Assembly (NCBI GenBank): GCA_003223065.1
Contig: QHXU01000274.1
Coordinates: 8,321-14,642 of the forward strand
From: Acidobacteriota bacterium
GTDB taxonomy: Bacteria; Acidobacteriota; Terriglobia; Bryobacterales; Bryobacteraceae
Direction: 5' to 3'
DNA length: 6,322 nt
The stretch's first letter is position 1. Each line of letters begins with the position of its first letter. The position numbers were made by a program, and so were the translations under genes. Shown here in pieces: positions 1 to 6,271 of this stretch. The notes under the pieces are model-generated. The model was given only the letters and a program-made list of their open reading frames with translations, ran no database searches and was not told where the DNA came from.

Positions 1-2889
1 TTGTTGCACCGTCGCGCTGGACAGACTACTCGTCGGGTTCGTGATGATCTTATAGAACGGATTAGACACGAACGTGTTGATCTGGGTGATCTGGTCGGGT
101 GTCGCTGATTCCACCCACGCCCCAAGATAATTCAGCGAACCGGCGCCGCCGAAGTAAAGGTGCGTACCCTTTGTACCGAGATAGTTCACGTCGGCCAGGA
201 GACCACCTTTAAACTCGCGCTGCAGGCCGAAGTTCCAGGTCTGGATGTAGGGCGTTGCGTTCCAGGAGCGGTTCGGGCCGCTAATGCCCAGGCCCACACC
301 CGTGAGCAGGCCAAGCGAGTTTCCGGGTGGCAATTGCGGACCCGTTCCAGGAAATGGATTCGAGATGCGCGCCCACGGCGTGGCCCCATCATTCTGATAC
401 GTCGTGAGGAGCGGAGTATTCCAGCTGAATCCGGTGAATCCGCCCCCGCCGGTTCCCGAGGCCGCGCCCTTGATTACCTCGAAAAAAATACCATACCCTG
501 TGCGAATCACGATCTCACCCGGGGCCCGGTACGCCAAGCCCACGCGCGGCCCAAAGTTCATTGGATCTACGTCATATGGACTGGGCTGCTTGTCGCTGGC
601 AAACACCAGGCCGCCCTTCAACGGCGGCAGGCCCGGACCTTGCAGCGGAGAAGCCGCGTTCGGGTCGATCCAGCTCATGCGGTTAAAACGCTCAGTCCTG
701 GGCAGTGTTAGTTCGTAGCGCAGGCCAAGATTCATGGTCAGGCGATTCCCGGCTCGCCAGTTGTCCTGGAAATACCAGGCGTGAGCGAAGTTTTGCGTTG
801 TGACCGCAACGTCCACGCCGTAGCCGCTGCCCCCTTGCGGGAAGCCGATCAACAGCGATGCCAGCGGATCGCCGCCGGTCCCGCTGGCCGGGGTCTGCGA
901 GGTGCCCGCCTGCGTGAAGTTGAACTGGCCATCGGGATAACTGATTTGCAGGAAACTAATGCGGTGCATGCGGCCTTCCCAACCGAACTTGAATTCGTGC
1001 TGGCCCTTGATTTTGTCCAGGTTCGCGTTCAGATTATGCGTGTCGAGCGGGTACTTGAGGATCGAGAAAGTCTGGGACCCGAGAGCCTGGGCGCTGACCG
1101 CCTGATACCCGTTGCCCAGCGTCACGTTGGGAGTGGCGAGGTAGCCGGAAGTCAGGATATACGGCGGCAGGCCGAGCGTTGTAACCGGGTTGAAGTCCTT
1201 GAAATCCGTGGCCACGCCGGCTGTGTAGCTGTAACTGCGTGCGAAACCGTAGGCGACGTTCAGCACCAGCGTCGGACCGAATGTCCGATTAAAGTTCAAC
1301 GAACTCGAGTAGGAGTGGCCACTGTTTGGGCCTTGCGTGCAAGGGTCGGCAATGTTTCCGAAACAGTTTACGCCTTCGCTCTCGCTCCGCGAACGCGAGA
1401 AGCGCCCGCTTAGCACCGCGGCGTCCTTGAGCCGCTGGTCGATCTTAATATCGAAGCGATGGTCATTGCTCCGGCTGCCGTTGGCCCCGATCCAGTTGTT
1501 CAACGGATTGTAGGACGGTGTGCCCACCGCTACGTTGGGCACCGGGAAATATTGCATCATCTTGAATGCCACCGGATCGATCAGATTGCCTGGCCGGTTG
1601 GGCAACTGAAATACCGTGCCGGCCAGGTTTGGGTTTCCGGGGCTCGTGTAGGTCGCCAGGTTGTTGAACGGAATGAACTGGCTTCGCACAGCACCGCCGA
1701 CGCTGCTGCTGTAAGTTCCTGTCATCGGGTCCCAAAGCTGTCCTGCCGGCGCAGAACAACGGCCCGCTGAGTCGAACGTACCGCCTGCCCGCACGCACAA
1801 TTCGCTGAAGTCTCCTTGGCGTTCCGCAGCGCTCGCCACTCCCGCGCGCGCCGTTCCCGTCGACCGCGTAATGGTGCCCTGATAATCGACGAAGAAGAAC
1901 GTCTTGTCCTTTCGCACGGGGCCACCGAGCGTTCCACCGAACTGATTCTGTTTCCTCGGCGATATCTTGACGCCGTTTTGATTATTGAAGAAGTTGTTCG
2001 AGTTCAGGGCGGAGTTTTGCAGAAACTCGAAAAGACTGCCGTGGAATTGATTCGAGCCGGACTTGGTTACCACGTTGATCACCGTGTTCCCGCCGAAGCC
2101 GATATCCGCGCTATAGGTATTCTGCTGTACCTTGAATTCCTGGACTGCGTCGACCGACGGGGTATAAAGCGCTGTGGTAATGCCGCTGTTGTTTTCCTGA
2201 TTGGTCTGGCTGACGCCGTCCATCACAATGTCGGCTGTGGAGTTACGGCCGCCGTTTGAAATAAAGTTGACAGAGCCTGCGCTCAGGCCAAAGGAACCGC
2301 CCGGCGCTTGCGATACGCCCGGCGACAATTGCGCCAGATTGAAAACCGAGCGGCTCGTGAGCGGCAGGTCGTTGATAAACTTTTGATTCACAAGCTGGCC
2401 AGTCGAGGCGTCCTGCGTCTGCAGCAAGGGAGCCGTGGCCGTGATGTTCACGGTTTCCGTAGTGCCCTGCACTTCGAAATGAACATTAACTTCAGCGTTC
2501 TGCCCGACATTGAGAGTAATGTCGGGCTGTGTATAGGGACGCATGCCTTGAGCGGTTACGGAAAGACTGTATTTGCCCGGCGGCAGATTGCGCAGCACGA
2601 ATCTGCCGTCCGAGTCTGCGGTGGCCGAGTAGCTGAACCCCTTCTGCTCGTCGGTAAGCACAGCGCGTGCCCCGGGAACCACCGCACCCGAGGGGTCCGC
2701 GACCACGCCGGTAAGGGAGCCGCTATACACCTGTGCGTAAATAGGAGACAGGAGGGCTGATAGGGCGCAACCCATAAGCCCAAGCAGGATAGCGGCCGGC
2801 AATCTTCGCACAGCCGCCATTAACTGCGCGTCCAGGATACTCTCGCGACCCGGCCGGGTACCGGTTTTTGAAACGAATCTGGTCTCCAT
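1..2889 (-). CDS. Oar-like TonB-dependent outer-membrane receptor (C-terminus beyond window edge)
   Basis: The frame is open for 963 codons from the ATG at 2889 to the left edge, with no stop or frameshift when read line by line. Residues 24-52 look like a signal peptide (RR, then a hydrophobic run ending in IYA before QVYSG). Residues 55 to about 140 form a carboxypeptidase-regulatory-like beta-sandwich (SLTGVVADPSGAVVPGA, then LPPGKYSLSVTAQG). The plug follows at about 144-283, with TETVNITATAPLLQT, LPLTSRSVFNLAQLSPGV and a DGVSQTN loop at 224-230. The barrel begins near NQFHGSLFEFLQNSALNSNN, and GGTLGGPVRKDKTFFFVDYQ (318-337) and YFQDNWR (706-712) are typical of the Oar family. Cysteine pairs 365/378 and 509/517 lie in probable extracellular loops. 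Known relatives are roughly 1050-1150 residues, so about 100-200 are missing, including the final barrel strands. The family imports ligands through the outer membrane using TonB energy; the ligand cannot be told from sequence. A start at codon 24 (2820) would give a more ordinary signal peptide, but the ribosome binding site favours 2889. Confidence 0.93.
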   Translation of the reverse strand, partial: METRFVSKTGTRPGRESILDAQLMAAVRRLPAAILLGLMGCALSALLSPIYAQVYSGSLTGVVADPSGAVVPGARAVLTDEQKGFSYSATADSDGRFVLRNLPPGKYSLSVTAQGMRPYTQPDITLNVGQNAEVNVHFEVQGTTETVNITATAPLLQTQDASTGQLVNQKFINDLPLTSRSVFNLAQLSPGVSQAPGGSFGLSAGSVNFISNGGRNSTADIVMDGVSQTNQENNSGITTALYTPSVDAVQEFKVQQNTYSADIGFGGNTVINVVTKSGSNQFHGSLFEFLQNSALNSNNFFNNQNGVKISPRKQNQFGGTLGGPVRKDKTFFFVDYQGTITRSTGTARAGVASAAERQGDFSELCVRAGGTFDSAGRCSAPAGQLWDPMTGTYSSSVGGAVRSQFIPFNNLATYTSPGNPNLAGTVFQLPNRPGNLIDPVAFKMMQYFPVPNVAVGTPSYNPLNNWIGANGSRSNDHRFDIKIDQRLKDAAVLSGRFSRSRSESEGVNCFGNIADPCTQGPNSGHSYSSSLNFNRTFGPTLVLNVAYGFARSYSYTAGVATDFKDFNPVTTLGLPPYILTSGYLATPNVTLGNGYQAVSAQALGSQTFSILKYPLDTHNLNANLDKIKGQHEFKFGWEGRMHRISFLQISYPDGQFNFTQAGTSQTPASGTGGDPLASLLIGFPQGGSGYGVDVAVTTQNFAHAWYFQDNWRAGNRLTMNLGLRYELTLPRTERFNRMSWIDPNAASPLQGPGLPPLKGGLVFASDKQPSPYDVDPMNFGPRVGLAYRAPGEIVIRTGYGIFFEVIKGAASGTGGGGFTGFSWNTPLLTTYQNDGATPWARISNPFPGTGPQLPPGNSLGLLTGVGLGISGPNRSWNATPYIQTWNFGLQREFKGGLLADVNYLGTKGTHLYFGGAGSLNYLGAWVESATPDQITQINTFVSNPFYKIITNPTSSLSSATVQQ
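2502..2527. repeat. 10-bp perfect inverted repeat inside the receptor gene
   Basis: GCCCGACATT at 2502-2511 and its exact complement AATGTCGGGC at 2518-2527 flank a 6-base spacer. The repeat lies in codons for PDITLNVGQ, in the carboxypeptidase-regulatory-like domain of the receptor, about 120 codons from the start. Transcribed RNA could form a GC-capped hairpin. No T-run follows on either strand, so it is not an intrinsic terminator. It may be chance, since the encoded ITLNVGQ-type motif is common in this family. Confidence 0.6.
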
Positions 2890-2897
2890 TGGATTGA

Positions 2898-2903
2898 CTC
2901 CTT
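2898..2903 (-). promoter_or_regulatory. Ribosome binding site of the receptor gene
   Basis: On the minus strand AAGGAG lies 8 bases before the ATG at 2889. This is a near-consensus Shine-Dalgarno site and the main reason to place the start there rather than at the ATG at 2820, which lies within the coding frame. Confidence 0.8.
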
Positions 2904-2932
2904 AGATGAACCGCCATGAGCAGCCGGCAACC

Positions 2933-2960
2933 CGACTATGTGCGATTGGGCGCATGTCAA
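2933..2960 (-). promoter_or_regulatory. Candidate sigma-70-type promoter of the receptor gene
   Basis: A perfect TTGACA (-35) is read on the minus strand at 2960-2955. The -10 is poor: TAGTCG after 16 bases (2938-2933), or the better match CATAGT after only 14 bases. It lies about 45-70 bases upstream of the receptor start, a sensible place for a promoter. It suggests the receptor is transcribed separately from the methyltransferase 185 bp upstream. An overlapping palindrome GGCCGGCC at 2961-2968 touches the upstream edge. The weak -10 keeps confidence low. Confidence 0.35.
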
Positions 2961-3074
2961 GGCCGGCCATCCATCTTCCCGCCCCGTTTTCAAGCTGTGG
3001 CGATTGGTGCCGTTAATAAAAACCAGATGGGAGTTCGTCCAGGATCTTTCTACCGGAAGAGTACGCAGCTCGCG

Positions 3075-3986
3075 TCAGCTACGACCGGCCTTGTACGCTG
3101 CATGAGCCTGCCGGAGCTCCTTCCCTGGCTCGGTTGAAACCGTTTTACTTATACCACAAAGGTAATGAAGCCACGGGTCTTTAGCATGGGCCAAATCCGC
3201 CGGTTCCAACTGACGTCCCTGCATTGAGAACACTTTTACGTCAGTAAAGCCCATTCCCTCCAACTGCCTGACCTGCTCCTCCGGTTCAATGTAAGACGTT
3301 AACAACCCAAGTGCCCCGTCGTCGATAATCATGTGGGTGGCGTTTGCTCGCTCATGCCGCCAATTTCGATTCCGCAAGCGGAATAGAACGCGGCGGTACA
3401 TCTGCTTGGCGTTCTCTTTCGGGTTGGTCGTCCAACTTATCGAAAACGCCCGCTCAATATCCATATTCAGATTGTGGGTTGAAAAAAGAAATTGAGCCCC
3501 AGCACGAGCCACGCGCGCAACTTCCATGAGAATCGTCTTGCGATCCGTAACAGGCACATAATCGATGCCGTTGAAGCTGAACAGCACGAAATCAAAGTAA
3601 TCGTCCGGCAACGTGCTCATGGAGCGCGCATCGCAGACCCTGAAGGAATCGGCCCGCTCTGAGAATCGTCTTTTGCACGCCTCGATCATCTTGTGCGAGT
3701 AGTCGATGCCGATGTATTCCTTCACCAGCGGGGCGAAGAGGAACGTCGTCCTGCCCGCCCCAACGCCGATATCGAGCATTCGCATGTCTTTGAGCCGGTC
3801 CTTGAGCATCGTGAGTACGACTTCCTCCGGCTTTTGTAGCTCACTGTCCCGCTCGTACGCGCGAACCACATGCTCGCGCTCATAGGTGTCGTGGTTTGAG
3901 ATTCCTATGATGATGTTTTTGTCGACGCTCATGGGACGAAACACGACCTTAGCCTCTTGGTCCGCCGTGCTCTCGATTTTCGCCAA
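3075..3986 (-). CDS. Class I SAM-dependent methyltransferase
   Basis: A 303-residue protein with a Rossmann-like SAM-binding core. Motif I is LDIGVGAGRT at 71-80 (the glycine loop), motif II is GIDYS at 93-97 (an acidic residue to bind the SAM ribose), and CDA at 118-120 contacts the adenine. FDFVLFSFNGIDY at 131-143 is the motif IV strand and active-site region. After the core come FSTHNLNM (168-175), an arginine-rich stretch at 198-213 and a C-terminal IEPEEQVRQLEGMGF segment. No signal peptide or membrane segment is seen, so it should be cytosolic. The FSFNGIDY and FSTHN motifs resemble methyltransferases found near glycan and cell-surface polysaccharide genes, but the substrate is unknown and no such genes lie here. 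The start is TTG with GGAG 8 bases upstream; the alternative ATG at 3932 (MSVDKN) lacks a ribosome binding site. Lines counted within the gene are about 47-52% GC, against 68% in one counted line of the receptor gene, which hints at a different origin. It is divergent from the aldo/keto reductase gene. Confidence 0.88.
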   Translation of the reverse strand: MAKIESTADQEAKVVFRPMSVDKNIIIGISNHDTYEREHVVRAYERDSELQKPEEVVLTMLKDRLKDMRMLDIGVGAGRTTFLFAPLVKEYIGIDYSHKMIEACKRRFSERADSFRVCDARSMSTLPDDYFDFVLFSFNGIDYVPVTDRKTILMEVARVARAGAQFLFSTHNLNMDIERAFSISWTTNPKENAKQMYRRVLFRLRNRNWRHERANATHMIIDDGALGLLTSYIEPEEQVRQLEGMGFTDVKVFSMQGRQLEPADLAHAKDPWLHYLCGISKTVSTEPGKELRQAHAAYKAGRS

Positions 3987-3994
3987 ATATTAGA

Positions 3995-3998
3995 CTCC
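3995..3998 (-). promoter_or_regulatory. Ribosome binding site supporting the TTG start of the methyltransferase
   Basis: GGAG on the minus strand sits 8 bases before the TTG at 3986. It decides the start in favour of TTG over the internal ATG at 3932. The GC palindrome at 4000-4013 abuts it directly on the 5' side. Confidence 0.55.
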
Positions 3999-3999
3999 G

Positions 4000-4013
4000 G
4001 GCGGCGCGCCGCC
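4000..4013. repeat. 14-bp GC palindrome upstream of the methyltransferase
   Basis: GGCGGCGCGCCGCC is perfectly self-complementary. In methyltransferase mRNA it could fold into a 5-bp GC stem with a CGCG loop, one base 5' of the GGAG ribosome binding site. In DNA it could be a binding site for a dimeric protein. Either role is inference. Confidence 0.5.
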
Positions 4014-4014
4014 G

Positions 4015-4037
4015 TTCGGCGAAAAACCGGAGCCGAA
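4015..4037. repeat. Inverted repeat TTCGGC-N11-GCCGAA in the divergent region
   Basis: Arms at 4015-4020 and 4032-4037 match exactly, with an A/C-rich spacer (GAAAAACCGGA). It lies between the divergent methyltransferase and aldo/keto reductase genes, just beyond the 14-bp palindrome. Six-base arms can occur by chance in GC-rich DNA. Confidence 0.35.
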
Positions 4038-4042
4038 GCGTA

Positions 4043-4074
4043 CACTGGCCGTTTCGCCAGGTCTTCTGCCAGTG
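4043..4074. repeat. Inverted repeat CACTGGC-N18-GCCAGTG, candidate operator
   Basis: Seven-base arms at 4043-4049 and 4068-4074 are exact complements, with centres 25 bases apart. A further GCCAG at 4056-4060 can pair with the left arm instead, giving two alternative RNA folds. It lies about 70 bp upstream of the aldo/keto reductase start, where an operator or a leader structure would be expected. No experimental or family evidence links it to a regulator. Confidence 0.35.
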
Positions 4075-4132
4075 AAAGCCCTAGTAAAGTCAGCCCCCTT
4101 GGTCCTGACGGTAACTGTGATAAGTTATTCGC

Positions 4133-4137
4133 GGAGG
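4133..4137 (+). promoter_or_regulatory. Ribosome binding site of the aldo/keto reductase
   Basis: GGAGG lies 5 bases before the ATG at 4143. It fixes the start at the Tat signal peptide and argues against the longer open frame that reaches back to 3957, whose first 62 codons would be unrelated intergenic sequence. Confidence 0.8.
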
Positions 4138-4142
4138 TATTC

Positions 4143-5033
4143 ATGTCCCAAGCGACACGACGGGACTTCTTAAAATCCAGTCTGGCCGCGACTTTGTTGG
4201 CCGGAACCGGTGCAATCCCCGCACGGGCAGGGCGGAGATCGGCTACCGATTGGGTAACCCTCGGAAAATCGGGCGTGAAGGTGACCCGCCTCGCGCTGGG
4301 CACGGGAACCTTCAGCGGTCGCGTGCAGCGGGAACTCGGGCAGGATGGGTTTACTCGCCTGGTCAGGCATGCATATGACCGCGGCATCCGCTTTTTTGAA
4401 ACCGCGGAGTCCTATAGTGGAATGCCTCAGATGCTTGCCACCGCCCTGAAGGGCATTCCGAGGGACTCTTACAAGCTGATGACGAAGTACAGCGTGCACG
4501 GCGCCGAGGATCCGCAGGTGAAAATCGACCGGTTTCGTAAGGACCTGAACTCTGAGTACTTCGACATTCTGCTGATCCATTGCGTGCGCAGCCCGCGATG
4601 GCCGGAGGAGACCCTGAGTCTGCAGGATGCCTTTTCCGAGGCAAAGTCGAAGAAAGTTATCCTGGCTAAGGGCGCGTCGGTTCATGGATTGCCGGCGTTG
4701 GCGGAGTTTGCCGGCAACAAGTGGCTGGACATCGCGATGATACGCATGAACCATGCCGGCGTCAAAATGGATACTCCCGATACCCGGGACAGCGAGAATC
4801 TCGGTGACGTTAATCAGGTAGTCTTCGAGACGAAGAAAGTCCACGCGAACGGGATGGGGGTTATTTCGATGAAGCTGGTTGGCGAAGGCCGGTTCACGAA
4901 GCCCGAAGAGCGCGCGGCTGCCCTGAAGTTCGCCATGAGCCTTGGCGCGGTCGACACGGTTACATTGGGCTTCAAGAACACCCAGGAGATCGACGAAGCG
5001 ATCGAGACGATGAATCGCGTTCTCAACGCCTAG
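4143..5033 (+). CDS. Tat-exported aldo/keto reductase family protein
   Basis: A 296-residue protein. Residues 5-11 (TRRDFLK) are a good twin-arginine motif, followed by a hydrophobic stretch and an ARA site near residue 29, so it is likely exported folded to the periplasm. The mature part is an aldo/keto reductase (TIM) barrel: WVTLGKSGVKVTRLALGTGTF opens it in the usual way. The catalytic positions are E86 (in FFETAESYSG, where Asp is usual), Y91, K115 (LMTKYS) and H146 (LLIHCVR). TVTLGFKNTQEIDEAIE (272-288) corresponds to the C-terminal cofactor-binding loop and helix. The family reduces aldehydes, ketones or sugars, or oxidises alcohols, with NAD(P)H; the substrate here is unknown. Length is normal for the family once the signal is removed. 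The gene diverges from the methyltransferase and converges on the Gfo/Idh/MocA gene, whose stop overlaps its own. An exported enzyme would need to carry its cofactor with it through the Tat system. Confidence 0.9.
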   Translation: MSQATRRDFLKSSLAATLLAGTGAIPARAGRRSATDWVTLGKSGVKVTRLALGTGTFSGRVQRELGQDGFTRLVRHAYDRGIRFFETAESYSGMPQMLATALKGIPRDSYKLMTKYSVHGAEDPQVKIDRFRKDLNSEYFDILLIHCVRSPRWPEETLSLQDAFSEAKSKKVILAKGASVHGLPALAEFAGNKWLDIAMIRMNHAGVKMDTPDTRDSENLGDVNQVVFETKKVHANGMGVISMKLVGEGRFTKPEERAAALKFAMSLGAVDTVTLGFKNTQEIDEAIETMNRVLNA

Positions 5034-6271
5034 ACGGCTTTTGCTGCCTTGCCATCCCAGGTAAACGACCGGCCCTGGCGAATGGCCAGTATACCGAGCA
5101 GACATGGAAGTGTGGAGTTGAATCCAATGTCGATATTGGCTGTTGGCTGCTGGCGTGACTTAACGCAGTCCAGAAAATTACGGGCGTGCGCGATCGTGTC
5201 GGGATCGTTCTCGTAATTCTCGCGGAAACGGACGGTCTGAGCCTCGATCGGCGGAGGCGGTTCCGCTCCGCCCGGCATCCTGCGGGGCTGGCCCGGCCTG
5301 ACCTGGTATCCCGAACGATGTACCAGGAGGGAGCCCCGCGGTCCGTAAAAATAGTTGCCATGCAGGGGGAAGTCCGGGTCTGTCATTACCGCATTGGTGA
5401 ACGACATGACGAATTTGTCGTACTGCCAGGAGACAATAAAGGCATCGGGCACCTGGTCGTGCCCCGGATTCGGCACGTTTACATACTGCGCCGAGGCGTT
5501 CGTGAGTAATGGCGCTTTCGTGTCGGCGTTCAGATACCAATGGGCGACGTCCACCAGATGGACGCCCCAGTCGGTTACCAGCCCGCCGCCATAGTCGTAG
5601 TAAGCGCGCCATCTCCTCTGCCGGCTGGGCTTATAAAGACGCCGCTCCGCGGGGCCCTGGAACATGTCCCAGTTCAGGTCTTCCGGCGGGTCCTGATTCG
5701 GCTCCGGCGGCACGGTATAACCGCCTGAGAATTGCATGACAGCGTGAGTGACCTGCCCGAGCAAACCGTCCTGAACCAGCTTTGCCGCCTCTTTAAAGTG
5801 CTCTCCTTCGCGCTGTTGCAGGCCCACCTGGACCACACGCTTGTATTGGCGGGCCGCGTCAACCATCTTCTGGCCTGCCTCGATGGTATTGGAGACAGGC
5901 TTCTCTACGTAGACGTCCTTGCCTGCAGCGCAAGCGTCGAGAGTCATTGGACTGTGCCAGTGGTCCGGCGTGGCCACGAGCACGGCGTCGATGTCCTTGC
6001 GATCGAGAAGCCGGCGGTAATCTTCGTAAGCGTCCACTTTACCGCCGCCTTCGCTGAGCTTCTTCACCACCTGATCGAGCCTGGTCTTGTAGACGTCGCA
6101 AGCGGCGATAAACACGCAATCCTCGTGCCTGCCAAAAAAACCCGCGTCCATTAAACCGCGGGTGCCGCAGCCTATCAGGCCCATCTGGATCCTCTCATTC
6201 GCTCCGAGAACCGGCCGGGAGAGCGCAGCCGCGGCGACAGATGCTTTTAAGAAGATGCGTCTATTTTCCAT
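5030..6271 (-). CDS. Tat-exported Gfo/Idh/MocA family oxidoreductase
   Basis: A 413-residue protein from the ATG at 6271. Residues 3-9 (NRRIFLK) form a twin-arginine motif, with a short hydrophobic region and a likely cleavage near VLGA (residue 24). The NAD(P)-binding Rossmann fold begins at MGLIGCGTRG (30-39, GxGxxG) and includes ACDVYKTRL (57-65) and VLVATPDHWH (97-106). EKP at 123-125 supplies the conserved lysine. The C-terminal sheet domain carries DWGVHLVD at 234-241, with D234 and H238 as the usual catalytic pair, and ends with a GFNSTLPCLLGILAIRQGRS segment typical of acidobacterial and planctomycete members. Members oxidise or reduce sugars, inositols or sugar-like rings; some act as glycosidases through NAD-linked redox chemistry. 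The substrate is not readable. The frame extends upstream to GTG 6307 and ATG 6301, but the chosen start places the RR motif at the N-terminus as is usual. No clear ribosome binding site precedes 6271, so the start is moderately certain. It converges with the aldo/keto reductase gene. Confidence 0.92.
   Translation of the reverse strand: MENRRIFLKASVAAAALSRPVLGANERIQMGLIGCGTRGLMDAGFFGRHEDCVFIAACDVYKTRLDQVVKKLSEGGGKVDAYEDYRRLLDRKDIDAVLVATPDHWHSPMTLDACAAGKDVYVEKPVSNTIEAGQKMVDAARQYKRVVQVGLQQREGEHFKEAAKLVQDGLLGQVTHAVMQFSGGYTVPPEPNQDPPEDLNWDMFQGPAERRLYKPSRQRRWRAYYDYGGGLVTDWGVHLVDVAHWYLNADTKAPLLTNASAQYVNVPNPGHDQVPDAFIVSWQYDKFVMSFTNAVMTDPDFPLHGNYFYGPRGSLLVHRSGYQVRPGQPRRMPGGAEPPPPIEAQTVRFRENYENDPDTIAHARNFLDCVKSRQQPTANIDIGFNSTLPCLLGILAIRQGRSFTWDGKAAKAV

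Noticed and set aside
160..2760. Several plus-strand open frames of 100-210 codons over the receptor gene
   Set aside because: They lie opposite a continuous 963-codon receptor frame with clear family motifs. Their products are low-complexity, Arg-rich or featureless and lack good ribosome binding sites; they are typical shadows in GC-rich DNA.
2767..2778. LMGC in the receptor signal region as a lipoprotein box
   Set aside because: The Met at -2 is atypical, and TonB-dependent receptors are barrel proteins, not lipoproteins. A signal peptidase I site after IYA fits better.
3018..3022. T-run on the minus strand after the methyltransferase, as a possible intrinsic terminator
   Set aside because: No GC-rich hairpin precedes the T-run; the sequence before it has CTGG twice but no complementary CCAG.
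4099..4126. TTGGTC-N16-TAAGTT as a promoter for the aldo/keto reductase
   Set aside because: Only three of six bases match consensus in each box, so it is too weak to annotate, although a promoter must lie somewhere in this gap.
3957..4142. Upstream extension of the aldo/keto reductase frame by 62 codons
   Set aside because: The extension overlaps the methyltransferase start, has no ribosome binding site and would bury the twin-arginine signal peptide. GGAGG at 4133-4137 fixes the start at 4143.
4170..5105. A 311-codon minus-strand frame opposite the aldo/keto reductase
   Set aside because: The plus strand encodes a recognisable enzyme with a ribosome binding site and Tat signal. The opposite product shows no family motif, and its start lies inside the convergent dehydrogenase gene.
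5136..5149. Tandem TTGGCTG-TTGGCTG
   Set aside because: Only two 7-base copies, inside the dehydrogenase coding sequence (around the QPTANI codons); no sign of a functional repeat.
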